Source: Pelagerythrobacter marensis
GTDB taxonomy: Bacteria > Pseudomonadota > Alphaproteobacteria > Sphingomonadales > Sphingomonadaceae
Length of the DNA: 64,000 nt
Assembly: GCF_001028625.1 (NCBI RefSeq)
Contig: NZ_CP011805.1
Location: 2,527,001 to 2,591,000, forward strand
Direction: 5' to 3'
Made by a program: the position numbers and the translations under genes. This document shows positions 33,521-42,994 of this stretch, in pieces (positions within the stretch are counted from its first letter, which is position 1; each line of letters begins with the position of its first letter). Below the pieces are notes generated by a model that did not search any database, was not told where the DNA came from, and saw only the letters and a program-made list of their open reading frames with translations.

Positions 33521-35230
33521 TCAGCGCTGGGCGGGTCGCACGTCCGACAGAGGGACGTGGCGCCATAGCTTTTCGATTTCGTCGTCGTATCCGGTCAGGT
33601 CGTAACGGAGCAGCGATACCGGCAGCCGCCCGGTTCCCATCAGGTAATCGTGGAAGTCCTTGATCGAAAACGCGTCGCCCAGCTGGCGTTTGCGATCGAC
33701 CAGAAGCTGCTGCAGCTGCATCGCGCCAATGGTATAGGTCATGCCGTATCCCGGGGGGCGGCGAATGTAGATGCCGGCGTCGACGCGCGCCACGTTGTCG
33801 TCGAGGTAGGGCGTCCAATCCTTCCAGTACGCCATCGTTTCTTCCACCGACATCTCGTTGCGCTGCATCTTCACGTCGCCGATCGTTCGGGCGGCGCGGA
33901 ACAGGCCGAAGATATAGATCAGCTCGCGCGTGCGCGGGCGATCGTCGAACAGGCCGAGCTGGAGGGCGGTTTCCTCCAGATAGAAACCCCATCCTTCGGT
34001 ACGGCCGCTGTCGCTTATGTTGCGCCGGACCGGGTGCGATACGCGCCTGGCGGTCATGCCGTCGAAGCGATGGCCGGGGAATGTAGCGTGCAGGTGGTCC
34101 GGTGCGGCGTCGCGGAACTGGATCTGCTCCCAGAACATCGGCCCTTCCGGGCGCACTATCCAGGGCGCGTTATATCCTACTTCCTGATAGCTGTCGGGAA
34201 TGTAATCGGGGATGGAGATGATCTCCTCGTCCGCCAGCCATTCGCGAATCTTGGCGTCGGTTCCGGCGAGCTGAGCTTCGTACTCTTGGGCCGACTGCGG
34301 AAGTTCGAGTTCGGGCAGATTGCGGTTGCGATGGCGCTCCGTCGTATAATTCGCCCAATGGCGCTGCAGCTCGCGCTCTGCCAGCGTCACGATCTGGTCC
34401 GAATCGTAGGGCATCAGCCGCACGTTGGTGAGAAACCAGTCGTACGCCTCTCGCCCGACACCGGCCGGGGCCGTCATCTGCGGGCGGGACGCAATCAGCC
34501 AGTCGCGAAACCCGGCGATTGCCTGCTGCGCGGCTTCGATATCGGACAGCAGATCTGGTTGCTGCGCGGCGGCGCGGGAATGGAGATCGGCATACCAGCC
34601 GATCGCACCTTCGGGTTCCACCGCGCGATAAGGCATGCCGTGCCCGACGCCATCACCGTGCGACAAACTGTGTATCGCGAGATCCGCATAGTCCGCGGCT
34701 ACCGAATCGAGATTGATCTGCGCTTGCGCGAGATAGCCCGGTATCGCCTGCAATCTGGCGCGAAAGGCTGTCAGATCGTCTCCCTGCAGCGGCAACTCGG
34801 TGTAAGCCAGGCGCTGCAGATCATCGACGTACATGCCTGGATCGCGAGCCCAGGGCTTCGTGACGTTCAAGGTGAAGTCGGCCAGATCCATCTGTGCCCG
34901 GATTGCCAGATAATCGACCTGCCGATGGCGATCCCATTGCGCCACCGCGAAGTCCGGCAGTTTCGCCTGAAAGGCGCGAAGCTGCTTCCTACGCTTCGCG
35001 ACGGTGGCTGGGCTGTAATCGACTACGCCGTCGATCGCTTCCGGTTTGCGCCATTGGTCGAATGCGGTGAAGAGATCGACCAGTTCCTCATAAGCCCGAT
35101 CGCCGTTGGGGATGTTGGCCGCAGATCGCTCAGCCGCCGCTTGCCCCGTTTCCGCCGCTGCGCCGGTGGCTGTCGAAATGGCGGCACCGGCCAGCAGAGC
35201 TGCTGCGGCTGTCATAGTGAACTTTCGCAT
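33521..35230 (-). CDS. DUF885 family protein (exported, altered active site)
   Basis: 569 residues. A signal peptide (MRKFTMTAAAALLAGAAIST, likely cleaved after GAAA) is followed by the all-helical DUF885 domain, related to M32-like gluzincin carboxypeptidases. The family motif HExxPGH reads H-A-T-F-P-G-H near residue 377, so the catalytic Glu is an Ala, while the downstream GWGFYLEETALQLG (the usual third-ligand region) is kept. GGAGGGGAC precedes the ATG. It is divergent from the TonB receptor and is the first of three DUF885 genes in the window. Confidence 0.88.
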   Translation of the reverse strand: MRKFTMTAAAALLAGAAISTATGAAAETGQAAAERSAANIPNGDRAYEELVDLFTAFDQWRKPEAIDGVVDYSPATVAKRRKQLRAFQAKLPDFAVAQWDRHRQVDYLAIRAQMDLADFTLNVTKPWARDPGMYVDDLQRLAYTELPLQGDDLTAFRARLQAIPGYLAQAQINLDSVAADYADLAIHSLSHGDGVGHGMPYRAVEPEGAIGWYADLHSRAAAQQPDLLSDIEAAQQAIAGFRDWLIASRPQMTAPAGVGREAYDWFLTNVRLMPYDSDQIVTLAERELQRHWANYTTERHRNRNLPELELPQSAQEYEAQLAGTDAKIREWLADEEIISIPDYIPDSYQEVGYNAPWIVRPEGPMFWEQIQFRDAAPDHLHATFPGHRFDGMTARRVSHPVRRNISDSGRTEGWGFYLEETALQLGLFDDRPRTRELIYIFGLFRAARTIGDVKMQRNEMSVEETMAYWKDWTPYLDDNVARVDAGIYIRRPPGYGMTYTIGAMQLQQLLVDRKRQLGDAFSIKDFHDYLMGTGRLPVSLLRYDLTGYDDEIEKLWRHVPLSDVRPAQR

Positions 35231-35681
35231 GGACTTGTCCCCTCCCAAAGGCGCCGAACCGACTTCGGTCGCTTGTATATTGAAACAAAAAACGCGTGAT
35301 TTTCGACACAATGTGGAATCGGGACAGGTAGGTCAAGCAAGTATTCCGGGGGCAGAAGCGTGGCTGGTAAGCGTTCAGTGCCCACCAACCGCTACTGGCT
35401 TCGCGAAGCGCTCGCATGCGCTCCGCTCAGTAGCTGTTGACAAGAAGTTATTTATTATCAGCAGCATAAGCGCATTTCATCGCCATATTGATCGCCCCGA
35501 TGTGCCATCGTTGTTCGACCATCGGTCATCGAAACGACGCGAATGTCAAAAATCTGACAAGAGGCAATTGACGCGTTCCGGAAAATATGCTGAAAATCAC
35601 GCAAATGTTCACAAGAATGATCGGCGGGAAGGCCGGCACCAACGCCGCAGGTGGACGATCAGAGCTTCAGGGAGGTATGAA
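35231..35681. promoter_or_regulatory. Divergent promoter region, DUF885 / TonB receptor
   Basis: 451 bp without a credible gene, much more AT-rich than its flanks between about 35430 and 35640. It contains TTGACA-type boxes and an inverted repeat TGTCA-N6-TGACA at 35544-35559. The word TGACAAGA(A/G)G occurs twice about 120 bp apart. The TonB receptor start is preceded by GGGAGG. Exact promoters cannot be fixed by eye. Confidence 0.4.
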
Positions 35682-38510
35682 ATGGGAACTAAGCAGATTA
35701 CAGGTCTTGGCGCTGCGTTGAAGGGCACTTCGGCGCTATTTCTGTCGATGGCAGTGGTGAGCACCGCGGCGGCGCAGGAAATGCCGGCGGAAGGTGAGCC
35801 GATCATCGTCACGGGGTCACGCATTCCCCGGCCGGACGTCGAATCGAACAGCCCGGTCAACGTCATCGGCGGGGAGGAAATCAAGCTAGCGGTCACCAGC
35901 GAGACCGAGCAGCTCCTCAACGCGCTGCCGCAGGCGGTGGCTGGCGCGGGCGCGCAGTCCAACAGCGGGAACGGATCGGCGACAGTCAATCTGCGCGGTC
36001 TGGGCACCGTTCGCACGCTCGTGCTGCAGAACGGCCGCCGGGTCGTGGGCGCATCGCAGGATGGCGTTGTCGACCTCAACATGATCCCGCCGTCCCTGGT
36101 TGCCCGGGTCGAGGTGGTGACCGGCGGTGCATCGGCCGTTTACGGTTCCGACGCGATGGCCGGTGTCGTCAACTTCGTCATGAAGGACGACTTCGAAGGG
36201 CTTGAGATCGGCGGGTCTTACGGGATCAGCGACGAAGGCGATGCCGCGCGCTACAATCTCGATATGACGGTCGGCGGAAACTTCGCTGACGGCCGCGGCA
36301 ATATCGTGTTTCACGGCAGCTACTACGACCGGGCCCAGGTCAAGGGCGTGGCGCGCGACCACGCGCTCGATTATCTCGCCGACGCGGTTGTCGACGGCAA
36401 GCCGGTGCTGGTCGAATCCGGCAATGGCGTTACCCCGCAGGGCACGATCTTCTCGCCGCAGCTGGTCGGTCTGACCGACCCTTACGGCAACACGATCGGC
36501 ACGGCGGGTATCTTCTTCGCGGATGAAGGCTGGCGCGCCTACCAGCCCAGCGACGGGTTCAACGATCGCCCGTACACCAATCTCCAGATGCCGATGGAAC
36601 GCTGGCAGGGTTCGGTCCTGGGTCACTACGACGTTACCGATGGCGTCACCGCTTTCTGGGAAGGCTCTTACGTCCACAGCAAGATCAATTCGACGCTGGG
36701 TGCGGTTCCGATGAGCAGCTCCGGCTTCATCCCGGGCTTCCAGCTCGACTTGCGCAACCCCTATCTCGATCCGACGCTGCGCGATTTCCTCAGCGCCAAC
36801 ATGGATGGCGACGGCGACAGTCTGGTCCCGGTCAACATCAACCGTCGTTTGCTGGATGGCGGTTCGCGCACCAGCGATCAGACGCGTGATTTCTGGCGCT
36901 TCGTGGTCGGTCTGAAGGGCGACCTTACCGATCGCCTGTCGTGGGAAGTCTTCTTCAACCAGGGCCAGACGAAAGTGACCGACGTGCAGGGCGGCGGCGT
37001 CCTGGTCGACAACTTCGCCAATGGCTTCCTGACGGACCCGAACGACCCGTACAAGTGCGCCACCGATGACGCGAACTGCGTCGTGCTTGATCCCTTCGGC
37101 CTCTATTCCATGACGCCGGACATGATCGATTATATCTACACCGATCTCACCAATATCACGACGATCAAGCAGAAGCAGGTTGGTGCCAGCCTTACCGGAT
37201 CGCTGTTCACGCTTCCGGCCGGTGATGTCGGCATCTCGCTCGGCACGGAGTATCGCAAGGAAAGCTCCGCGTTCGATCCCGATCAGCTCTATGTCATGGG
37301 CAAGGCGCTTTCGCGCTCTGCCGGGCTCAGCCCGACTGCCGGTTCGTTCGATGTGGTCGAAGGGTATGGGGAGCTCTACGTCCCGATCCTGGCCGACATG
37401 CCCGGCGTGCGGCTGCTGGCGTTCGAAGGGGGTGTGCGCTTCTCCGACTATTCGACAGCCGGTTCGGTCTGGTCCTACAAGCTGGGCGGCGAGTATTCAC
37501 CGTTCGACGGATTGAAGTTCCGCGGTCTTTATCAGCGCGCGGTGCGCGCGCCGAACGTGGTCGAGCTCTATTCGGGTGCGACCAACACGGCACCGCAAGC
37601 GGTCGATTTCTGCAACGCGAATGCGGATCGCACCACTGCCGAGCGTGACTTCTGCGTCAATGCGCTGGGCGTGCCGTCTGCCGTCATCGACGTTTTCCAG
37701 CAGGAAAATCAGCAGATCCGTGCAATCACTGGCGGCAATCCGAATCTGCAGGAAGAAACGTCCGATACGTGGTCGGTCGGTGCGGTGATCCGGCCGGACT
37801 TCCTCCCGGGTCTTCAGCTCACCGTCGATTACTACAACATCAAGATCCAGGACGCGATCGGATCGTTCGGCGGCGGCCTGCAGTCGGTGATCACCGCCTG
37901 CAACGCCGACATGTCGCTGGACAACGTGTTCTGCGTCCCGCTGCAGAACCGCACGCCCGATGGCCAGCTCTATGACGTGCCGCTCCTCAATGCCAACATC
38001 GCCAAGATGGAGGCGCGCGGGATCGACTATCGTCTGGACTACCGCCACAATCTGGGCGCCTCGTCGCTCAACTACTACATTGCCGGCACGTATCTGCTCG
38101 ACAACATCTCGCAGGGCAGCCCGATCGTGAACCCGGTCAACTGCGCCGGCTACATCGGTGGTGGCAGCTGCGGTACGGCAAGTCCGAAATGGCGTTTCAC
38201 CCAGCGGCTGACCTGGGAAGCGGACAAGCTGCAGCTTTCGCTGCGCCATCGCTTCATCGGTTCGGCCAAGGATGGGCGGATCGCCGGTGCGAAGGCATCG
38301 GGTGCGGACGCCCCGGCGCTGGCCGTGCCTGAAACCGGTGCGGTGCACTACTTCGATCTCAGCGCCTATTACGATGTGGTCGATAACTTCACCCTCTTCG
38401 CCGGGGTGGACAACGTGCTCGACGAAGATCCGCCGTTCTACCTGTATGAGCGTGAGACGTACGACGCCATCGGACGCCGGTTCACCATCGGCTTCACGGC
38501 AAACTTCTGA
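35682..38510 (+). CDS. TonB-dependent outer membrane receptor
   Basis: 942 residues. After a signal peptide (ending STAAA) there is a TonB-box-like segment (GEPIIVTGSRIPRPDVES) and the plug domain: VNLRGLGTVRTLVLQNGRRV, GGASAVYGSDAMAGVVNFVM. A 22-strand barrel follows, ending in the receptor consensus RRFTIGFTANF with a terminal Phe. It imports large or scarce substrates across the outer membrane. It is followed by an S9 peptidase, a DUF885 hydrolase and a transporter in the same direction, which suggests a peptide-like ligand. Confidence 0.95.
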   Translation: MGTKQITGLGAALKGTSALFLSMAVVSTAAAQEMPAEGEPIIVTGSRIPRPDVESNSPVNVIGGEEIKLAVTSETEQLLNALPQAVAGAGAQSNSGNGSATVNLRGLGTVRTLVLQNGRRVVGASQDGVVDLNMIPPSLVARVEVVTGGASAVYGSDAMAGVVNFVMKDDFEGLEIGGSYGISDEGDAARYNLDMTVGGNFADGRGNIVFHGSYYDRAQVKGVARDHALDYLADAVVDGKPVLVESGNGVTPQGTIFSPQLVGLTDPYGNTIGTAGIFFADEGWRAYQPSDGFNDRPYTNLQMPMERWQGSVLGHYDVTDGVTAFWEGSYVHSKINSTLGAVPMSSSGFIPGFQLDLRNPYLDPTLRDFLSANMDGDGDSLVPVNINRRLLDGGSRTSDQTRDFWRFVVGLKGDLTDRLSWEVFFNQGQTKVTDVQGGGVLVDNFANGFLTDPNDPYKCATDDANCVVLDPFGLYSMTPDMIDYIYTDLTNITTIKQKQVGASLTGSLFTLPAGDVGISLGTEYRKESSAFDPDQLYVMGKALSRSAGLSPTAGSFDVVEGYGELYVPILADMPGVRLLAFEGGVRFSDYSTAGSVWSYKLGGEYSPFDGLKFRGLYQRAVRAPNVVELYSGATNTAPQAVDFCNANADRTTAERDFCVNALGVPSAVIDVFQQENQQIRAITGGNPNLQEETSDTWSVGAVIRPDFLPGLQLTVDYYNIKIQDAIGSFGGGLQSVITACNADMSLDNVFCVPLQNRTPDGQLYDVPLLNANIAKMEARGIDYRLDYRHNLGASSLNYYIAGTYLLDNISQGSPIVNPVNCAGYIGGGSCGTASPKWRFTQRLTWEADKLQLSLRHRFIGSAKDGRIAGAKASGADAPALAVPETGAVHYFDLSAYYDVVDNFTLFAGVDNVLDEDPPFYLYERETYDAIGRRFTIGFTANF

Positions 38511-38520
38511 GTGGTGTCGT

Positions 38521-38555
38521 CCCGGTCGTGTCGGCAAGATGCCGGCGCGACCGGG
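38521..38555 (+). terminator. Hairpin between TonB receptor and S9 peptidase
   Basis: CCCGGTCG / CGACCGGG 8-bp stem enclosing a nested CGGC-aagat-GCCG. It lies 10 nt after the receptor stop and has no T-run. It probably stabilises the receptor mRNA or causes partial termination, setting a higher receptor-to-peptidase ratio. Confidence 0.5.
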
Positions 38556-38580
38556 CGATCGCTTGGATCGAGGGTAGAGA

Positions 38581-40821
38581 GTGGAGTTTCCCGAAATGGG
38601 CATGTTTGGTTTTTTCCGATCGGCCGGAATGGCAGCGGTGCTGTTCCTCGCCACTGCTTCTCCTGCGGCGGCTGAGGGGGCTACGGCAACCGATGCCGGG
38701 GCGGTCGCGGGCACGACGCTGTCGATCGGGGAGCTTTACCGTGACAAGAGCCTGATCGGGACCACTCCGGAAGGCTATAGCTGGGCGCCGGACAACGACA
38801 CCGTCCTGTTTCTGTGGAACGACGAAGGATACAGCTTTCGCGATGTCTGGGCCTATTCCGCGCGGACCGGCGAGAAGACCCGGCTGACTTTCCTAGGCCG
38901 CGATAGCGATCCCGAAGTGCAGCAGGCCGGCATCGCCCAGGCGGTTATGCTGGGCGAGGGCCGGGTGGCCTTCACCCTGGGCGGGCAGCTCCACATTCGG
39001 GAAGCCGACGGATCGATCTCGCCAGTCGAAACCGACAAGCGGGCGATCCGCAAGCTGGCCGTGTCGCCCGATGGCAAGTGGCTTGCGTTCGTTTCGGGGA
39101 ACCCGGTTGATACCCGCAATCGTGTCACGCTGGGCGGGGTGCTGTGGGTTCGCAGCATCGGCGAGAGGAGCGATATCGCAGCGCGCCGGCTTGTCAGCAG
39201 CGACGATCCGAAAGTTTACGTCCAGGATTACGAATGGGCGAGCGATGGCAAGGCCATCACCTTTCAGCAGTCCGACGACCGGGCGATGCCGGAACGCGAC
39301 ATCTATTTTTATGCAGACGGCGAGCTTCAGAACAATCGTGTAATCCGTGCCTTCCCCGGCGACGAAACGACGCGGGCGCTTGTCGGTATGGTCTCTATCG
39401 CCTCGGGCGAGATTCGCTTCTTCGACCGGCCGGACCCCAAGCACCATGTCTGGGACTATGGCCTTTCGGGGGATGGTGAGCGGCTGTTTATCAGCGGCTC
39501 CGATCTGGAGGCGAAAGAGCACACCATATATCTCTACGATACCGCGACCGGTGAGCGCGAAACGTTCTATCAGTTGCGTGAACCGCGCCACTTGCGGCCT
39601 GACTGGCAAGTGGACTGGGCGCCGGGTGACGATGGCCTGATCATACTGACCGATCGCGATGGCTGGCTGCAGCTCTATCACCAGCGCCAGGCAGGCGAGA
39701 CCCCGCGCCAGATCACGCAGGGCGAATGGGAAATCGAAGGCTTCGCCGTCGATCGGGCGACGAACTCGCTCTACTTCACGGCGAACAAGTCGCACCTGGC
39801 CGATCGTCAGATCTATCGTGTGCCTTTCACCGGGGGCGAGGTGGAGCGCGTTTCGGGCGCTGCACCGGGAACGCATCAGCCGGTCTATTCTCCCGACTTC
39901 AGCCGTATCGCCGACTGGTACAGCAGCGATACGATGCCGCCGGAACTGTTCGTGATCGACACTGCCCGGCCGGGAACGGCGGAACGTGTCACCCGTTCGC
40001 CCCAGCCGGATTTCTATGAACAGACGTGGGCGGATACCCGCTATGTCGAATTCCCGAGCCATGTGGACGGGATGAATCTGGTCGCCCGGCTCAGCGTGCC
40101 GGCGAATTTCGATCCCAACCGGCGCTATCCGGTGATCGTCGGTTCGGTCTATTCGGATGCCGTCCGCAATCAGTGGGGCGGGCGCCGATCCCACCCGACC
40201 TGGGGCCTGGATCAGTATCTTGTCAGCCAGGGCTATCTCGTGATCAGCGTCAATGTTCGCGGATCGTGGGGGCAGGGGCGCGACCATAATCAGACGCAGC
40301 TGCACAGCTACGGCGAAACCGACATCAACGATCTGGAAAGCGGCGTGCGCTATCTGATCGCGGAAGGTCATGCCGACCCGGACCGGATCGGTATCTGGGG
40401 ATCAAGCTACGGCGGGCTGATGACGATCATGTCGCTGGCCAAGAAGCCCGGCGTCTATGCCGCGGGCATAGCCGGCGCACCGGCCACCAACGTCTGGCAT
40501 GCCTACCCCTCTCAGATGTGGATCATGGGACCGCCGGAAGGCGATGACATGCCCGAACGGTACGAGGCGCAATCAGCGCTCTACCAGTCCGCGGGGATAG
40601 AAGATCCGCTGATGATCATCCACGGCTCGCGCGACCCGGTGGTGCTCTATTCCGACACCATCGCACTGGCCGAAGCCATGATCGAGCGGGAGCAGATGTT
40701 CGAACTGGTCACCCTGCCGGGCGCGCATCACGGCTGGGATCTCGAAGGTTTGCCGCAGACCCGCTTTTCGTTCCGCAAGATGGTCGAATTCTTCGATCGC
40801 AACGTGAAGAACAGGAAGTAG
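38581..40821 (+). CDS. S9 family peptidase with DPP IV-type propeller, exported
   Basis: 746 residues. A signal peptide (GMAAVLFLATASPAAA) is followed by a DPP IV N-terminal beta-propeller and a peptidase S9 domain with Ser in GIWGSSYGGLM near 607, Asp in HGSRDPVVLYS near 684, and His in GAHHGWD near 716. The GTG at 38581 has GAGGG at -8; an ATG five codons later is possible. In sphingomonads some S9 proteins next to TonB receptors are lasso-peptide isopeptidases, but no lasso biosynthesis genes are here, so general oligopeptide cleavage is more likely. Confidence 0.9.
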   Translation: MEFPEMGMFGFFRSAGMAAVLFLATASPAAAEGATATDAGAVAGTTLSIGELYRDKSLIGTTPEGYSWAPDNDTVLFLWNDEGYSFRDVWAYSARTGEKTRLTFLGRDSDPEVQQAGIAQAVMLGEGRVAFTLGGQLHIREADGSISPVETDKRAIRKLAVSPDGKWLAFVSGNPVDTRNRVTLGGVLWVRSIGERSDIAARRLVSSDDPKVYVQDYEWASDGKAITFQQSDDRAMPERDIYFYADGELQNNRVIRAFPGDETTRALVGMVSIASGEIRFFDRPDPKHHVWDYGLSGDGERLFISGSDLEAKEHTIYLYDTATGERETFYQLREPRHLRPDWQVDWAPGDDGLIILTDRDGWLQLYHQRQAGETPRQITQGEWEIEGFAVDRATNSLYFTANKSHLADRQIYRVPFTGGEVERVSGAAPGTHQPVYSPDFSRIADWYSSDTMPPELFVIDTARPGTAERVTRSPQPDFYEQTWADTRYVEFPSHVDGMNLVARLSVPANFDPNRRYPVIVGSVYSDAVRNQWGGRRSHPTWGLDQYLVSQGYLVISVNVRGSWGQGRDHNQTQLHSYGETDINDLESGVRYLIAEGHADPDRIGIWGSSYGGLMTIMSLAKKPGVYAAGIAGAPATNVWHAYPSQMWIMGPPEGDDMPERYEAQSALYQSAGIEDPLMIIHGSRDPVVLYSDTIALAEAMIEREQMFELVTLPGAHHGWDLEGLPQTRFSFRKMVEFFDRNVKNRK

Positions 40822-40822
40822 G

Positions 40823-42496
40823 ATGCTGCGCGCGATAATGGCCTTTATCGTCGGTGGAGCCGCAATGCTGGCAACGGCGAGTGCGGCGAATGAACCGGCC
40901 GTCCAGGACCTGGGTGCGGAGTTCTGGGCGTGGCGGGCCACGACCCAGCCGGCGACGAGCGACGACATCCCCCGCATCGAGCGGCCGGATCGCTGGGTGC
41001 CCGACTGGTCGCCTGCAGCGGTCGAGCGACAGAAGGAGGCATTGCGCCAGTTCGAAGCGCGCTGGCAGCGCCTTGCAGACGAACCGCGGAATGTCAGCCA
41101 GTCGGTCGATTACCGCCTTGTCGGTTCAGCGCTTGCCCGGGTGCGGTGGGAACTCGATCACGTCGCCGCATGGCGGCGGCAGCCGCATTTCTATGTCGCG
41201 CAAGCCTTCACCCCGGTGTTCGAAACGCTCCTGCCCCCGCCGCCGGTCGAGAGTGCGCGGATCGAACAGGTCGTTCGCCTGCTGGACAATGCACCCTCGG
41301 TTTTCGCCGCAGGGCAGCAGAACCTGGACGATATGCGCGGCCCGTTCGTCGACGCCGCGCTATCGCAACTGGATCAGGTGCCCGCCAGCCTGCGGGGCAT
41401 GGTCGCAGGGCTCGACCCCCACGCTACGCCTGCGCAACGTTCAGCACTGGCGGCATCGGCTGAAAGAGCGATCGCATCGGCTGAACAGTTTGCGCGTTTC
41501 CTTGAGAACAATCGCGCTGGCCTGCCCGACAGCACGGCCGTGGGTGCCGACAGCTATCGCTTCTTCCTGAACGAAGTGGCGCTCTATCCCTATTCGCCGG
41601 CGGACTTGCTGGTCATGGGCCGGCAGGAATGGGCCCGTTCGGTCCTGTTCGAGGAACTCGAGCGCAATCGCAATGCGGGCGTGTCCGAGCTGCCGATCGG
41701 ACGCTCGATAGATGCCGTCACCGCGCAGCTCGACGCCGATGAGCTGGAGGTTCGCAAGTTCCTGCGCGAACGGGGGCTGCTGACCGTTCCCGACTGGGCA
41801 GGGCATTACAATGCGCAGCCTTTCCCCGATTACCTGGCACCTATCGGCTGGCTGGGCAGAACGTTCGATCTGACCAGTCAGAGTCGGGTCGGGCAGGACG
41901 CCACCGTTTACCTGCCCGATCCGTCGCCCGATCTGGGTTACTTCAACCTGTCGATCACGCGCGATCCCAAGCCGATTATCGTTCACGAAGGTGTGCCGGG
42001 CCACTTCTTTCAGCTTGCTTTGGGCTGGAAGCACCCCAATCCGCTGCGCCGGCATTATTACGACAGCGGCGCGAACGAAGGGACCGGCTTCTACGCTGAG
42101 GAGATGATGCTCCAGGCCGGATTGTGGTCGGATGCACCCAAATCTCGCGAGATCATCTACAACTTCGCACGGGCGCGGGCGCTGCGGGTAGAGGTGGACG
42201 TTAAGCTCGCGATGGGCGAGTTCACAATAGCCGAAGCGGCCGATTACCTCGAAGCGATGGTGCCGATGGATCGCCCCACGGCCGAGCACGAAGCGGTATT
42301 CTTCGCGGCCGCGCCGGGGCAGGCCATCAGCTACCAGATCGGAAAGATGCAGACGGCGGAATTCCTGGCCGAAGCGCGTGTGCGCGAAGGGGATGCTTTC
42401 GATCTGAAACGATTCCACGACTTTCTGTGGCTGAACGGCAATGTGCCGATCGCGCTGCAGAAAGAAGAATACTTTGCAACGACTGGCGAGGATTGA
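40823..42496 (+). CDS. DUF885 family hydrolase, exported
   Basis: 557 residues with a signal peptide (MAFIVGGAAMLATASA). The DUF885 domain has an intact HEGVPGHFFQLALGW motif near 387 and NEGTGFYAEEMMLQAG about 35 residues later as third-ligand region. It is expected to be a zinc carboxypeptidase-like enzyme acting in the periplasm. It begins 1 nt after the S9 peptidase stop, so the two peptidases are translated from one message with the TonB receptor upstream. Confidence 0.9.
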   Translation: MLRAIMAFIVGGAAMLATASAANEPAVQDLGAEFWAWRATTQPATSDDIPRIERPDRWVPDWSPAAVERQKEALRQFEARWQRLADEPRNVSQSVDYRLVGSALARVRWELDHVAAWRRQPHFYVAQAFTPVFETLLPPPPVESARIEQVVRLLDNAPSVFAAGQQNLDDMRGPFVDAALSQLDQVPASLRGMVAGLDPHATPAQRSALAASAERAIASAEQFARFLENNRAGLPDSTAVGADSYRFFLNEVALYPYSPADLLVMGRQEWARSVLFEELERNRNAGVSELPIGRSIDAVTAQLDADELEVRKFLRERGLLTVPDWAGHYNAQPFPDYLAPIGWLGRTFDLTSQSRVGQDATVYLPDPSPDLGYFNLSITRDPKPIIVHEGVPGHFFQLALGWKHPNPLRRHYYDSGANEGTGFYAEEMMLQAGLWSDAPKSREIIYNFARARALRVEVDVKLAMGEFTIAEAADYLEAMVPMDRPTAEHEAVFFAAAPGQAISYQIGKMQTAEFLAEARVREGDAFDLKRFHDFLWLNGNVPIALQKEEYFATTGED

Positions 42497-42504
42497 GGGG
42501 CGAT

Positions 42505-42984
42505 ATGCGGATCATTCGATTGGTAGAACCGGAATCCGGCCTGTCTGCTCGCTGCCAGTTGCTGGACGATGCGGCGCCCGTGTCGGCGCAGTTCCTCTGG
42601 GATCTTGCCGAACGCAAGGCCGGCTTCGACGCGATGCACGCGATCTGGACCGGCCCGGAAATTTCAGTTCCGATGCCCGCCGGGGTCCTGCCCGGCGATA
42701 TGGACCAGCCCGCCGTTCCGCCCGAGAACGCTACATCGTATCCGGATGCCGGTGACATCGTCCTGGCCTATCTTGCAGCGGGCAGCACCAAAGGTCTGCC
42801 GCCGGGCGACTTTTACGACATCGGGCTGTTCTATGGCGGCGGTGGGCGCCTGATGATGCCGTTCGGCTGGATCCAGGCGAACGTGTGCGCACGTATCCTG
42901 GATGAGGATCTGGCCAAGGCTCAGGCCGATTGCCGTACGATCCGCCGCAACGGCGCCTGCACCCTGTCGCTCGAAACGGTCTGA
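42505..42984 (+). CDS. DUF3830 family protein (cyclophilin-like fold)
   Basis: 159 residues, cytoplasmic. DUF3830 features are VSAQFLWDLAERKAGFDAMH with AIWTGPEISVPMP near 30-65, and FYDIGLFYGGGGRLMMPFGW near 110. The ATG at 42505 lies 8 nt after the DUF885 stop. The family has no fixed reaction; it often sits with amino-acid or amide metabolism genes. Here it is between a peptidase and a transporter. Confidence 0.8.
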   Translation: MRIIRLVEPESGLSARCQLLDDAAPVSAQFLWDLAERKAGFDAMHAIWTGPEISVPMPAGVLPGDMDQPAVPPENATSYPDAGDIVLAYLAAGSTKGLPPGDFYDIGLFYGGGGRLMMPFGWIQANVCARILDEDLAKAQADCRTIRRNGACTLSLETV

Positions 42985-42994
42985 AGGGGCGGGT

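Noticed and set aside
33650..35299. 549-codon plus-strand frame opposite the first DUF885 gene
   Set aside because: Shadow frame; the minus strand has the signal peptide, ribosome site and DUF885 pattern.
35682..40821. Lasso-peptide uptake and isopeptidase locus
   Set aside because: A TonB receptor plus S9 peptidase fits, but no precursor, cyclase or B-protein gene is present anywhere in the window.
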